Assembly: GCA_046329055.1 (NCBI GenBank)
Contig: JAXLVK010000006.1
Coordinates: 36,479 to 100,478, forward strand
From: JADKCL01 sp046329055
Lineage (GTDB): Bacteria; Bacteroidota; Bacteroidia; J057; JADKCL01
Length of the DNA stretch: 64,000 bases
Direction: 5' to 3'
The notes beneath the pieces were generated by a model. That model saw only the letters and a program-made list of their open reading frames with translations, ran no database searches and was not told where the DNA came from. This document shows positions 52,808 through 62,188 of this stretch, piece after piece. The stretch's first letter is position 1. Each line of letters begins with the position of its first letter. The position numbers and the translations under genes are program-made.

Positions 52808-53364
52808 TGGTTTTTCTTGGCCTGATCGGCGAGTTCGCGGTAGGTCTTCACAAAATCGTCCCGCCGGAAGATTTTGCTCTCAATCTTATAATCCTTGGTG
52901 ACGAACAGCGTCTTGGTGTCGGGCATCGCCTCCGGCAAGCCCAGCGTCCAATTCTGCTCGATGTAATAATCGGTGGCGGGATAGATCTTGAAGTCCCCGA
53001 AGAAATTGGTCGAGTCGATCATCGTCCACTCCTCATTCAGCAGGGTTTTGCGACCATCTTGCAACCCATACAGCTGCTTCCATACGATGTATTCGCCGCC
53101 GCTCTGGATCACGCCTCCATCCTTCACGCTGATGGTCGTGTCCACGATGGCGCCGGCCTTGTCGCCCTTGATCTGCAACTTGTGGGAGCCGCCGCCAAGG
53201 GAAAATTCCTGTGTCTCGCCGGGATTCAGGTGGTGCTCCTCGCCGTCGATGACAAAGGTTGCTCCTTCGTTGCGGGGATTGTCCAAGTGGACATTGTTGC
53301 CGCCGCAACCGGACAGCAGCAGGAACAAAGCCAATGCGCTCAGGCCGATTCCGAATTGTTTCAT
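52804..53364 (-). CDS. Hypothetical lipoprotein, PEGA-like
   Basis: 186 residues from the ATG at 53362-53364 (MKQFGIGLSALALF) with lipobox LLLSGC; ATGs at 53376 and 53421 are less fitting. The first mature part (NEGATFVIDGEEHHLNPGETQEFSLGGGSHKLQIKG) has the short beta-strand pattern of PEGA or carboxypeptidase-regulatory-like domains. The rest is not recognised. It overlaps the SIR2-domain gene and must be cotranslated with it. It is likely attached to the inside of the outer membrane or the cell surface. Confidence 0.65.
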   Translation of the reverse strand: MKQFGIGLSALALFLLLSGCGGNNVHLDNPRNEGATFVIDGEEHHLNPGETQEFSLGGGSHKLQIKGDKAGAIVDTTISVKDGGVIQSGGEYIVWKQLYGLQDGRKTLLNEEWTMIDSTNFFGDFKIYPATDYYIEQNWTLGLPEAMPDTKTLFVTKDYKIESKIFRRDDFVKTYRELADQAKKNQ

Positions 53365-53425
53365 GGTAAACTGCATTCTAGGGGCCGCATGGATGACCGG
53401 CCTTGGGGAATACGTGGGCAAGATG

Positions 53426-53474
53426 GAAAAATGTTGCAGGGGCAGGTGTCCGCGTCAGCGAGCACCCGCCCCTG
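53426..53474 (-). terminator. Terminator after the PaaN-like gene
   Basis: Arms CAGGGGCAGGTG (53437-53448) and CACCCGCCCCTG (53463-53474) pair over 12 positions with one mismatch. On the minus strand CAACATTTTT follows. It lies 9 bp after the end of the aldehyde dehydrogenase gene. Confidence 0.7.
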
Positions 53475-53483
53475 CGCTCAGGA

Positions 53484-55184
53484 TCAGTGGTGGATGCGCA
53501 CGCCTACAACCTTGAATCGGCCCAGGACAAATTCTGGGTCGGTCAGCGATGCGTTGGCGGCGGGATTGCCCCCAGTGCCGTGGAAGTCGCTGAAGGCGGC
53601 GCTTTGGTTGGCCCAGATGGGGCCCACGAAGTTGATGCTCACGTTGGTATAGCTCTCGGCCATCTTCTCGATCGCGTAGTGCCATTCCTCCTCGCCATTG
53701 TTCCAGGTTGTGAAGGACAGGGCGCCTTCAGCACTTGCGAGCTTGGCTGCGAGGTCCACGCCAGCGCGGTAGTTGTCCACGGGCACCACAAAAACAACCG
53801 GGCCAAACATCTCAGTGCTGAGCGCAGACCAGTTGGTGGGCTCGACCTCGAAGACGGCGGGCGTGCCGATGCGGGCCTTGGGGAACTCGGCATTGACCAC
53901 GGTTTGCGGGCCAAGGATTTCCTTCAATCCCATGTCGCGGGCCTGCTGCACGCGGTCTAGGGTGGCAGGATTCTGGATGGCGCCGAGGGTGCCGGGGCCC
54001 ATTTTCTCGTGGGTGACCAGCTTTTGGATGGATCCGGCGAGGGCCGCGACCGTGTCCGCATAGCTCAACTTGCCCTCGGGCGTGTCGATGCCGTCGCGGG
54101 GGATGAAGATGTTCTGCGGGGCGGTGCACATCTGCCCGCTGTACAGCGAGAGGGAGAAGGCGATGTTTTGCATCATGCTCTTCACGTCCTTGGTGCTGCC
54201 GATGACGATGCTGTTCACGCCGGCCTTCTCGGTGAAGGTGCGCTTGCCCTTGAGGCCTTCGAGGTAGTTGCCAAATGCGCTGCCACCGGTGTAGTCGATG
54301 ATGCGAACGGCGGCATTTTCAGCCAAGACCTTCGCCAAGGGAGCTGCTGCGGTGTCAGGCGCGAGCTGCACGATGTTCGGGTCGAATCCGTTCTCGGCCA
54401 ATGCTTTCTGGATTTCATCGACTACGAGGGCCAGGGGATAGATCGCCTTGGGATGCGGCTTCACGATCACCGGGTTGCCCGTGATGAGGCTGGCATATAC
54501 GCCGGGGACGGTGTTCCAGACGGGGAAGGTCGAGCAGCCAATCGCGAGGGCCACGCCGAGGGGTTGGAGGACCCAGCGCTTTTCCAGCTTCACATACATG
54601 GGGTTGCCCTCCTTGTCCTTGCCCATGGGTTTGACCCATTCGGCGACATTGGGCCAGCGGGTTTGCTCGTGCAGCCCGAGTGCGAGGGCTTCCAGGGCGC
54701 GGTCGTTGCTGTGGGGGCCGCTCGCTTGGAAGGACATCATGTAGGACTGCCCGGTGGTGTGCATCGTGGCAAATGTGAGCTCGAAGAAGCGCTTGCTCAC
54801 GCGGTGCAGGGACTCGGTCAGGATGCCGGCGCGGGTATAGACATCGGCCTTGGCCCAGGAAGCAGCCACGCCTTGGGCCACGGTCACGTAGTCGGCGGGG
54901 TTGTTGCGGGAGGGGTAGCTGATGTTGAGGGCTTCGAGGGTGTAGGGCGATTCCTCCCCGGCAGCGAGTTGTGCGTCGCTGCTCTGAAGCAGTCCTGCAT
55001 AGGGCTTGCCGACTTGGGCATTGAAGGCGGCGAGGCCGTCCTCGTGGCCTGTCTCGCCATAAACGCTTTTGCTCGGTGCTTCCAGGAATGCAGCGTAGAA
55101 CGTGCGCTCATGGATGGCTGTGATCGCCTTGCGCAGGGTGCCTTCGTGCTTCTGGAAGAGGGAGGATGCTGTAGCTGTGCTCAT
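53484..55184 (-). CDS. paaN: PaaN-like aldehyde dehydrogenase (phenylacetate-pathway family)
   Basis: 566 residues from the ATG at 55182-55184 (MSTATASSLFQKHEG). Aldehyde dehydrogenase core: PLGVALAIGCSTFPVWNTVPG, NPVIVKPHPKAIYP, IDYTGGSAFGNYLE, the catalytic Cys in YSGQMCTAPQNIFIPRDG, and EMFGPVVFVVPVDN. The extended N-terminus (SVYGETGHEDGLAAFNAQVG) and total length match the PaaN branch. These proteins are annotated for ring-opening or aldehyde oxidation in phenylacetate breakdown. No other paa gene is present, so its real substrate may be another CoA-linked or free aldehyde. A -7 box and a terminator frame it as a single gene. Confidence 0.75.
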   Translation of the reverse strand: MSTATASSLFQKHEGTLRKAITAIHERTFYAAFLEAPSKSVYGETGHEDGLAAFNAQVGKPYAGLLQSSDAQLAAGEESPYTLEALNISYPSRNNPADYVTVAQGVAASWAKADVYTRAGILTESLHRVSKRFFELTFATMHTTGQSYMMSFQASGPHSNDRALEALALGLHEQTRWPNVAEWVKPMGKDKEGNPMYVKLEKRWVLQPLGVALAIGCSTFPVWNTVPGVYASLITGNPVIVKPHPKAIYPLALVVDEIQKALAENGFDPNIVQLAPDTAAAPLAKVLAENAAVRIIDYTGGSAFGNYLEGLKGKRTFTEKAGVNSIVIGSTKDVKSMMQNIAFSLSLYSGQMCTAPQNIFIPRDGIDTPEGKLSYADTVAALAGSIQKLVTHEKMGPGTLGAIQNPATLDRVQQARDMGLKEILGPQTVVNAEFPKARIGTPAVFEVEPTNWSALSTEMFGPVVFVVPVDNYRAGVDLAAKLASAEGALSFTTWNNGEEEWHYAIEKMAESYTNVSINFVGPIWANQSAAFSDFHGTGGNPAANASLTDPEFVLGRFKVVGVRIHH

Positions 55185-55214
55185 GTCTTGAATCTTTTTT
55201 TTAGTGGAGCGAGC

Positions 55215-55222
55215 CAAATTTA
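55215..55222 (-). promoter_or_regulatory. Putative -7 box of the PaaN-like gene
   Basis: Minus strand TAAATTTG, exact TAnnTTTG, 31 bp before the ATG. No TTG is found at the expected spacing. Confidence 0.4.
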
Positions 55223-55372
55223 AGGACTTTCCCGGAGATTCGCCCATCGAGGAATTCACTCAGCCCGATTGCTGGAATGTGTTTTTACAAACGAAATTAT
55301 CGGAATGAATTGACATGATTTAATCAGTTGGTGTTCAGGGTATTCGTTTGGGTGATTTTCCTGATTTTTTGG

Positions 55373-55401
55373 TTTGAAGATGTAATAATTGATTAGATTT
55401 G
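55373..55401 (+). promoter_or_regulatory. Promoter of the histidine kinase/receiver pair
   Basis: TTTG (55373-55376), 17-bp spacer, TAGATTTG (55394-55401), exact for the -7 box. It implies that the TTG codon at 55399 cannot be the start and that translation begins further downstream. Confidence 0.55.
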
Positions 55402-55428
55402 CATGCCCGTAAGCAGTTCGAATGCGGT

Positions 55429-56529
55429 GTGCCCATTGAGTATAACTGGGCGATTGCAAATCGAGCGATAGTTTCTCGTATATTGGGGAAAACCCCTTTC
55501 GTACTTCAATCTTCTTTTGACGGTTTGATTTCCAACAAAAATAAATTTCTCCTTTTTGGAATTGCATTTGGATTGTGTTTCCCGATCCTGGGGTCTGCAT
55601 TGGTGTGCTGGGAGGAGGGATGCCCGGATGGAATCGTTTCCATGCACCTGCGCATGCGATTGATGCAAATCATTGATTTTGCGCCGATTGTGCTGGGCGT
55701 TTTTGCCTATTTGTTGGGGGCAAGTGTGGATCGTAGGATCGCGCTGGAGCGGACGGCGCAAGATGCGGCAGCGGAGAAGGCGAAGCTGCAAGAGGAACTT
55801 GCCGTGCGTCTGCAAACCCAAAACGACGAACTGCGGGAGTTGAACGCGACGCTTGACGGCCTCGTTTACACGGCATCGCACGATCTCAAGACCCCGGTGA
55901 TCAACCTGGACAGCATGGTGCGCATGCTGCGGCAGGTCGCTGGGCAGCCGGGCTCCGAGGCGATGGTGCAGAGCATCCTGGAGCGGATGGATGCAGCGAC
56001 AGCGCGGTTCAACCTTACGATTTCCAATCTGCTGGAGGTCTCTCGCGCCGCCCGCAACGAGGAGGTGCACCTGCATCCCGTGAGCCTATCCCAGACGATG
56101 GTGCGGGTGAAGGAGCACCTGCTGGAGCACCTTGGCACACAGGGAGGAGACCTGGTGCTGGACCTGCAGGTGGATCAGGTCATGGGCACCGATGAGACGG
56201 TAGAGAATGTATTTCAAAACCTGATATCCAATGCCATCAAGTTCCGAGACCTCTCGCGCCCGCCTGTGGTGCGCATCGAGAGTCGTCAGTTGAACAATGG
56301 GGTGGAGGTGAAGGTTATAGACAATGGACTTGGCATCGACCTGGTAGCACAGGGGGCCAAGGTCTTCAGAATGTTTCAGCGTATTCATGGAATTGGGGAG
56401 GGCTCCGGCGTGGGGCTGTTCATCGTGCGGCGCACACTGCAGCGTCTCGGTGGCACAGTCGATGTCGAGAGTACCCCCGGAATCGGAACCACATTTGTTT
56501 TATTGTTTCAAAACGCCAATCTGGAATGA
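55429..56529 (+). CDS. Membrane sensor histidine kinase
   Basis: About 366 residues. Two membrane helices (LLFGIAFGLCFPILGSALVCW and IIDFAPIVLGVFAYLLGA) are joined by a short outer loop. A coiled linker, HisKA with the phospho-His in TASHDLKTPVINL, and HATPase with N box NLISNAIKF, G1 DNGLGID and G2 GEGSGVGLFIV follow. The start is unsure: no ATG before the first helix; GTG at 55429 (used here), TTG at 55483 or TTG at 55525 are the candidates. The stop overlaps the receiver gene (ATGA), so the two should form one signalling pair. The signal is unknown. Confidence 0.85.
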   Translation: MPIEYNWAIANRAIVSRILGKTPFVLQSSFDGLISNKNKFLLFGIAFGLCFPILGSALVCWEEGCPDGIVSMHLRMRLMQIIDFAPIVLGVFAYLLGASVDRRIALERTAQDAAAEKAKLQEELAVRLQTQNDELRELNATLDGLVYTASHDLKTPVINLDSMVRMLRQVAGQPGSEAMVQSILERMDAATARFNLTISNLLEVSRAARNEEVHLHPVSLSQTMVRVKEHLLEHLGTQGGDLVLDLQVDQVMGTDETVENVFQNLISNAIKFRDLSRPPVVRIESRQLNNGVEVKVIDNGLGIDLVAQGAKVFRMFQRIHGIGEGSGVGLFIVRRTLQRLGGTVDVESTPGIGTTFVLLFQNANLE

Positions 56530-56927
56530 AAAAATTGAATCATGTCCTGCTTGTGGAGGACGACGACACCATCAACTTTTACAATGAGTTCTTGTTGACT
56601 TCGCGGGGCCTCACCGATAGCGTGAGTGTGGCAGAGAATGGTCGGGAAGCATTGGAATACCTGAGCAAGGCTGGCAATGGCGAGGCCCAGGTGCCGGACC
56701 TGATCCTGCTGGACATCAACATGCCGGTGATGAATGGATTCGAGTTCATCGAGCAATACGAGCGCCTGCCGGAGCATTGGAAGTCCAAAATCCTGGTGGT
56801 GATGCTCACGACCTCCCTGCATCCCGACGATATGAACCGCGCCAAGCAGCACCCGGTCATCGCGGAGTACTTCTACAAGCCCTTGATGGAAACCAAGCTC
56901 TCCGAGCTGGTGGAGCGGTATTTCTGA
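56526..56927 (+). CDS. Single-domain response regulator (CheY-like)
   Basis: 133 residues, receiver domain only. Acidic pocket in LVEDDDT, phospho-acceptor Asp63 in LLDINMPVMNG, Thr in MLTTSLHP, Lys in YKPLM. No DNA-binding or enzymatic output, so it must act by protein contact or pass the phosphate on. Its start overlaps the kinase stop, pointing to the kinase as its phosphodonor. It resembles the receiver-only proteins paired with membrane kinases in many Bacteroidota. Confidence 0.92.
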   Translation: MKKLNHVLLVEDDDTINFYNEFLLTSRGLTDSVSVAENGREALEYLSKAGNGEAQVPDLILLDINMPVMNGFEFIEQYERLPEHWKSKILVVMLTTSLHPDDMNRAKQHPVIAEYFYKPLMETKLSELVERYF

Positions 56928-57101
56928 GGTCCGTTTCGTTCGTTCAAGCATCAATTTTGTCTGTTCGCGCATTTCTTGAGGAATGCGTCGAGATTAGATT
57001 TGGATTAAATGCAGGAAATGGCATTTTTGTAGAATCGTGTAGGTAGGCAATCTCTCATGTCCCATCTGGGATCATTTTTGGAGTGACTGTCTCTAAATAC
57101 A

Positions 57102-60100
57102 ATGCTACATCGTCAACTGGTTTTCACCCTTTTCCTGCTTTTGTTTGGTGGTATAGTATCGGCGCAGCCATGTTGCAACGGCAACTACAACTGCACCTAC
57201 ACCACTGCGACCACTTGTGGAAGCACACCCTTCACGATCTCGGCGATCACACCTTGCTCGAATTGCAGCTATTCCTGGGCAGGGCCTGTTGTTGCCGGAC
57301 AGGGCACCACCCTCGCCACTTACCAATACACCAACGCCGTCCCGGGTTGGGGCCAAAGCGCCTTCTACTGGGACCTCACGGTGACCGACAATACCAATTC
57401 CTGCACTTACAAGGAGTTGCATGACGTGGGCATCGGTTGGCAACCCCCCGTCAGCCTGCCTACGCTGGCCAATGGCCCGTGGAACGGTGACACCAGCAAG
57501 GTCTGGATCTACGCCCGGAGCTACATGATCGGCTTCACCAATGGCACCTACTATTTCTACCCAAGCTGGTCCGTCACGGGAGGCAACATCGTTCGGACAC
57601 GCCACGTCCAAGGCGGCCCCTTCTGGAACGACTCCGTGCTGGTGAAATGGACCGGGGCGGCGCCCATGAGCCTGAACGAGGCGCAACTCACCCAGCATGC
57701 GCCGCCCAACCTCACCAGTTTCAATTGCAACTGGACACCTCCCACGACATTCTTCCCCAATCCGCCGCTGAATGTCTTCTACAACGGAGCCGTCTGCCCC
57801 AACATTGCCAAGAATTTCTTCACCTTCCCCTACCAAGGCAGCACCTACACCTGGAGCGTCACCAATGGCAGCATTCTGAGCGGTCAGGGGACGAACAGTG
57901 TGCAGATTTCCATGTCCGCTCCCGGCACCGTGACAGTGGTCCGAGACAGCTCCGGTACCCTCACCACCGCGAGCACCTCGGTCACCCCCGTCAATCCCAC
58001 GGTCAACCTCGGCCCCAATCAAACCCTTTGCCAAGGTAGCAGCCTCACACTGAATGCCGGATCCGGCTACAGCAATTACCTCTGGAGCACAGGCGCCACC
58101 ACGCAGACCATCAGCGTAACCAATGCAGGCTCCTACAGCGTCACGGCCACGATCAACGGCGGTTGCCAGGCATCGGACACAGTGGTCATCACATCATTGC
58201 CCACCAATCCGGTGAACCTCGGCCCCGATGTGCATACCTGCACATTGCCCGTAACGCTGAATGCAGGCCCAGGCTATGCTACCTATGTATGGAACCAGGG
58301 CGCGACCACTTCCACGATCCCAGCCGTCACACCGGGACAATACTCGGTGACAGTCACTGAAAGCAATGGCTGCAGCACCCTAGACACGGTCATCGTGTAC
58401 GACAACCATACCACCGTGAACTTGGGCCCCGACCACACCATCTGTGTCCCCGGCCTCACCAACATCTCAGGCTCCACCACGCAGGTGACCAGCTACCTTT
58501 GGTCCACAGGTGCCACGACACCGACCATTCAGGTGACCGGATTGGGACCACAGACCTTGTGGCTTCAAGGCTCGAACATCTACGGTTGTACCTCCTCGGA
58601 TACCTTGGTACTCACAGGTGTGCCACGGCCGACTCCCAACCTGGGCCCAGACCAATCCGTCTGCCCCGGAACGCCCGTGACCTTCACACCCGGCCCCGGA
58701 TACAATTCCTACGGTTGGAGCAACTTTTCGACGCAGCAATCCATCACCGTCTCCAATCCCGGTTCCTATTGGGTTTCGGTCACAGATGGCACAGGCTGCT
58801 CCGGACGTGATACCGTGCAACTCATCAACTATCCGGTGACCCCGGTGAACCTGGGCCCGGACATCAATGTCTGTCAGCCCAGCACCGTTTTGAATGCCGG
58901 GTCCGGCTACGCCTCCTATGCATGGAGCAGTGGCGCGACCACGCAGCAGATCACCGTCACCACCACGGGAACCTACTCCGTCACCGCCACCACGGTCAAT
59001 GGCTGCACCACCTCGGACGCGATCGTCGTGTCCTTCAACCCGCTCAGCTTCACACTCGGGCCGGATCAGATCGTCTGCGAGCCCGATGTCGTCGTCCTCG
59101 ACCCGCAGCTCACCGGCAACTTCACCTACAATTGGAGCAATGGAGCGACCACGCCAACGATTTCCCTCTTCGTTCCGGGCACCCACCTCATCGACCTCAC
59201 CGTCAGCAATGCCTTCAATTGCACCGCCCATGACACCGTCGTAGTGACCATCATGCCCACGCCGACATCCGGGCTAATGAACGACACCCTCCTCTGCCGG
59301 GACACCACCATCACGCTGGCAGTTTCCCCCGGTTTCAGCTCCTACCTTTGGTCCACCGGGGCAACCACGCAGAGCATCACCTTGGCCAATGGCGGCGTCT
59401 ATTCCCTCACGGCCACGGCCCCCAATGGCTGCATCCGCCGGGACACCGTCTTGATCTCGGATTTGATCGACTGCGTCTTCCCCGGCGATGTGAACTACGA
59501 CGGCCTGGTCAGTGGGACGGACGTGATCGCCTTGGGCCTCGGTATCGGATACACAGGTGCGCCACGTCCCAATGCCTGCACGCAATGGTACGGCCAATGG
59601 CTCCCCAACTGGAACGGCAACATCGTCAGCAATGTGAACCGGAAGCAGGCGGACACGGACGGAAGTGGCGTCATCACATTGGCTGATACCAACGCGATCC
59701 ACCTGAACTACGGCAGCACCCATGCCCGGGTAGGGGAGGTCACCGGCGGCCCCGCCCAAATCCGCCTAGTTCCCGTGACTGTGAGCGTGATGGCAGGCGA
59801 CCCCTTGCAATACGACGCCTACCTTGAGGACAGCCAAGGAGGGGACCTCGATGCTGTCTATGGCATCGTGCTGAACCTGCAGGGCGTTTCGCCGGGCATC
59901 GTAGGGATCCGCAGCGTGGACATGGCCAATGCCTGGTTCACCCTGAATTCCGGCCAATTGCCCTTCACCCGGCGCTCTGGCAACGATGTCATGCTCGCAT
60001 TGAGCCGGATAACAGGACAGGACACCATGGGACATGGTTGGGTGGCCAGGATCACCTACGACACCGACCCCAGCATTCCCTCCGGGCAGAGTGTCACGGC

Positions 60101-60455
60101 ATCGCCCGTCATCCAGCAAAATGTCCTTTACAGCGATTCATTGGCTCAGACCCCACTTTCGGTGCAGGCTTTTTCTGCCTTGGTCAATGGGCTGAGCCAC
60201 CGTCAGGATCCTGTCGCATACGAGATCAACCTAGCGCCCGTGCCAGCATCCCAACACATGATGGTGCGCGTGACTGCCATCTGGACGAGCCATTTCCAGA
60301 TCCTGAACAGCCTCGGCCAATTGGTGATGGCTGGTCAATGGCAAGGCGGGGAGGAGATGGACCTGGATGTGGCCACGCTTGCCGTCGGCACCTATTGTAT
60401 CCGCGTCGCCACCGAACAGGGTTGGCTGCAGAAGAAATTCGTGGTGGCGCGGTAA
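57102..60455 (+). CDS. Large secreted protein with seven Ig-like repeats, dockerin-like region and T9SS sorting domain
   Basis: 1117 residues. Signal peptide (cleavage near IVSAQP), a Cys-rich N-terminus (CCNGNYNCTYTTATTC), about 200 residues of unknown beta-rich sequence, then seven repeats of 70-85 residues from about residue 303 to 788, each opening with NLGPDxxxC and carrying YxWSTGATTxTI and GxYSVTxT (gliding-motility or SprB-like Ig folds). A dockerin-like double calcium loop follows (GDVNYDGLVSGTDVIALG and ADTDGSGVITLADTNAIHLNYG), then an unknown domain and the sorting domain (QILNSLGQLVM, GTYCIRVA). Surface adhesin or matrix protein; partner unknown. Confidence 0.82.
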   Translation: MLHRQLVFTLFLLLFGGIVSAQPCCNGNYNCTYTTATTCGSTPFTISAITPCSNCSYSWAGPVVAGQGTTLATYQYTNAVPGWGQSAFYWDLTVTDNTNSCTYKELHDVGIGWQPPVSLPTLANGPWNGDTSKVWIYARSYMIGFTNGTYYFYPSWSVTGGNIVRTRHVQGGPFWNDSVLVKWTGAAPMSLNEAQLTQHAPPNLTSFNCNWTPPTTFFPNPPLNVFYNGAVCPNIAKNFFTFPYQGSTYTWSVTNGSILSGQGTNSVQISMSAPGTVTVVRDSSGTLTTASTSVTPVNPTVNLGPNQTLCQGSSLTLNAGSGYSNYLWSTGATTQTISVTNAGSYSVTATINGGCQASDTVVITSLPTNPVNLGPDVHTCTLPVTLNAGPGYATYVWNQGATTSTIPAVTPGQYSVTVTESNGCSTLDTVIVYDNHTTVNLGPDHTICVPGLTNISGSTTQVTSYLWSTGATTPTIQVTGLGPQTLWLQGSNIYGCTSSDTLVLTGVPRPTPNLGPDQSVCPGTPVTFTPGPGYNSYGWSNFSTQQSITVSNPGSYWVSVTDGTGCSGRDTVQLINYPVTPVNLGPDINVCQPSTVLNAGSGYASYAWSSGATTQQITVTTTGTYSVTATTVNGCTTSDAIVVSFNPLSFTLGPDQIVCEPDVVVLDPQLTGNFTYNWSNGATTPTISLFVPGTHLIDLTVSNAFNCTAHDTVVVTIMPTPTSGLMNDTLLCRDTTITLAVSPGFSSYLWSTGATTQSITLANGGVYSLTATAPNGCIRRDTVLISDLIDCVFPGDVNYDGLVSGTDVIALGLGIGYTGAPRPNACTQWYGQWLPNWNGNIVSNVNRKQADTDGSGVITLADTNAIHLNYGSTHARVGEVTGGPAQIRLVPVTVSVMAGDPLQYDAYLEDSQGGDLDAVYGIVLNLQGVSPGIVGIRSVDMANAWFTLNSGQLPFTRRSGNDVMLALSRITGQDTMGHGWVARITYDTDPSIPSGQSVTASPVIQQNVLYSDSLAQTPLSVQAFSALVNGLSHRQDPVAYEINLAPVPASQHMMVRVTAIWTSHFQILNSLGQLVMAGQWQGGEEMDLDVATLAVGTYCIRVATEQGWLQKKFVVAR
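58009..59466 (+). repeat. Degenerate tandem repeats of 210-255 bp within the large T9SS gene
   Basis: Seven copies, each encoding one Ig-like unit beginning NLGPD or a variant. DNA identity is modest, so the copies are old; conserved points are Cys, Trp, Gly-Ala-Thr-Thr and Gly-x-Tyr. Confidence 0.75.
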
Positions 60456-60510
60456 GGGTTTCCTGATTCGCATAGCCCCATCGACCAACTTGTTTGGAGT
60501 GTAGCAACGA

Positions 60511-60550
60511 AAAGGCCAATGAGACACGTCTCATTGGCCTTCCTATTTTT
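60511..60550 (+). terminator. Terminator between the large T9SS gene and lpdA
   Basis: Perfect 14-bp stem AAGGCCAATGAGAC / GTCTCATTGGCCTT (60512-60525 and 60528-60541) with a two-base loop (ACACG region), followed by CCTATTTTT. On the minus strand it is followed by TCGTTG after four T, so it may stop lpdA transcripts as well. Confidence 0.85.
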
Positions 60551-60585
60551 CCCCACCCATTGCTGGGCGAGCTCCGTTCAGTTTC

Positions 60586-61983
60586 TCAGAGGTGGATCAC
60601 CTCGTCATAAGCAGCCGCGCAGGCTTCCATGATGGCTTCGCTCATGGTCGGGTGCGGGTGCACGGACTTGATGATCTCGTGTCCAGTTGTTTCCAGCTTG
60701 CGGGCAACCACGACCTCGGCGATCATTTCCGTGACATTGGCCCCGATGAAGTGGGCACCCAGCCATTCGCCGTATTTGGCGTCGAAGATGACTTTGATGA
60801 AGCCGTCCTTCTTGCCTGCCGCGCTTGCCTTGCCGCTCGCGCTGAAGGGGAACTTGCCCACCTTGATCTCGTGTCCGGCTTCCTTGGCTTGCTTCTCGGT
60901 CATGCCCACGCTTGCGATCTCAGGCTGGCAGTAGGTGCAGCCCGGGATGTTGCCGTAGTTGAGCGGCTCCACGTGCATGCCCTTGATGTGCTCCACGCAG
61001 ATGATGCCCTCGGCGGATGCCACGTGCGCGAGTGCCTGACCGGGGGTGATGTCACCGATGGCGTAGATGCCTGGGACATTGGTGCGGTAGTACTCGTCCA
61101 CGATGACCTTGCCTTTCTCAACCTTCACGCCCGCACCTTCCAGCCCGATGTTCTCGATGTTGGAGACGATGCCCACAGCGCTCAAGAGGATGTCGGCTGA
61201 GATTTTCTCCTCGCCCTTGGCGGTCTTGACGGTGGCTACCACGCCCTCGCCCTTGGTGTCCACTGCCGTGACCTCGCTGCTCGTCATCACATTGATTCCG
61301 CGCTTCTTGAAGGCCTTGGCCAGTTCCTTGCTCACTTCCTCGTCCTCCACGGGCACGATGCGGTCCATGAATTCGATCAGGGTCACCTCGGTGCCGAGGG
61401 CCGCATAGAAGTAGGCAAATTCGCTGCCGATCGCGCCGGAGCCGACCACGATCATCTTCTTGGGTTGGCTCGGCAGCACGAGCGCCTCGCGGTAACCGAT
61501 GATCTTCTTGCCGTCGATGGGCATGTGGGGCAGCTGACGGGAGCGTGCGCCCGTGGCGATGATGATATGCGGAGCGGTATAGACCGTTTTTTCGCCCTTG
61601 TCGTTGGTGACTTCGACCTTCTTGTCCTTGGTGAGGAAGCCCGTGCCAGCGAGGTGATCGATCTTGTTCTTGCGGAACAGGAATTGGATGCCCTTGCTCA
61701 TGCCATTGGCGACATCGCGGCTGCGGCTGACGATCTTGTCAAACTTGGGGGTGATGCCCGCGACCTCGAAGCCGTAGTCCTGCGCATGGTTGAGGTATTC
61801 GAAGACCTCAGCGCTCTTGAGCAATGCCTTGGTGGGGATACAGCCCCAGTTCAAGCAGATGCCGCCCAGGCTCTCCCGTTCCACGCAACCGACCTTGTAG
61901 CCCAGTTGCGCAGCACGGATGGCAGCCACGTACCCGCCAGGGCCGCTGCCGATCACGATCACATCATAGGAGGTGTTAGCCAT
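60586..61983 (-). CDS. lpdA: Dihydrolipoyl dehydrogenase
   Basis: 465 residues. FAD site VIVIGSGPGGYVAAIRAAQLG, redox pair Cys43-Cys48 in GGICLNWGCIPTKALL, NAD site MIVVGSGAIGSEFAYFYAALG, and the C-terminal catalytic HPHPTMSEAIMEA. It reoxidises the lipoyl arm of pyruvate and 2-oxoglutarate dehydrogenases and the glycine cleavage system. It stands alone with a perfect promoter (TTG-N19-TACCTTTG) and no E1/E2 genes nearby, as is common for this gene. Confidence 0.97.
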   Translation of the reverse strand: MANTSYDVIVIGSGPGGYVAAIRAAQLGYKVGCVERESLGGICLNWGCIPTKALLKSAEVFEYLNHAQDYGFEVAGITPKFDKIVSRSRDVANGMSKGIQFLFRKNKIDHLAGTGFLTKDKKVEVTNDKGEKTVYTAPHIIIATGARSRQLPHMPIDGKKIIGYREALVLPSQPKKMIVVGSGAIGSEFAYFYAALGTEVTLIEFMDRIVPVEDEEVSKELAKAFKKRGINVMTSSEVTAVDTKGEGVVATVKTAKGEEKISADILLSAVGIVSNIENIGLEGAGVKVEKGKVIVDEYYRTNVPGIYAIGDITPGQALAHVASAEGIICVEHIKGMHVEPLNYGNIPGCTYCQPEIASVGMTEKQAKEAGHEIKVGKFPFSASGKASAAGKKDGFIKVIFDAKYGEWLGAHFIGANVTEMIAEVVVARKLETTGHEIIKSVHPHPTMSEAIMEACAAAYDEVIHL

Positions 61984-62021
61984 ATTTCTTCTTACTAGAT
62001 TCAGTCATTCAAAAAACCGCA

Positions 62022-62051
62022 CAAAGGTAAGCAGCAACCGGGAATTGGCAA
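62022..62051 (-). promoter_or_regulatory. Promoter of lpdA
   Basis: Minus strand TTG (62051-62049), exactly 19 bp, TACCTTTG (62029-62022): full match to the Bacteroidota consensus, 39 bp before the ATG. The remaining 62052-62188 shows nothing further. Confidence 0.8.
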
Positions 62052-62188
62052 GCCGGAAGCTGCTGACGAAAATCCTGTCAAGGTTTGCCTGGGATTCCAT
62101 AACTTCAAGGAATCATGCCTCCTGGCAGGTCAGGGTTTGCTCTGCGATGCAAGTGGACGGCAGGCGTATCTACCATTGAGCTCAGCCA

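Noticed and set aside
54009..55223. 404-residue frame opposite the PaaN-like gene
   Set aside because: Shadow of a GC-rich true gene; the true gene has full catalytic motifs.
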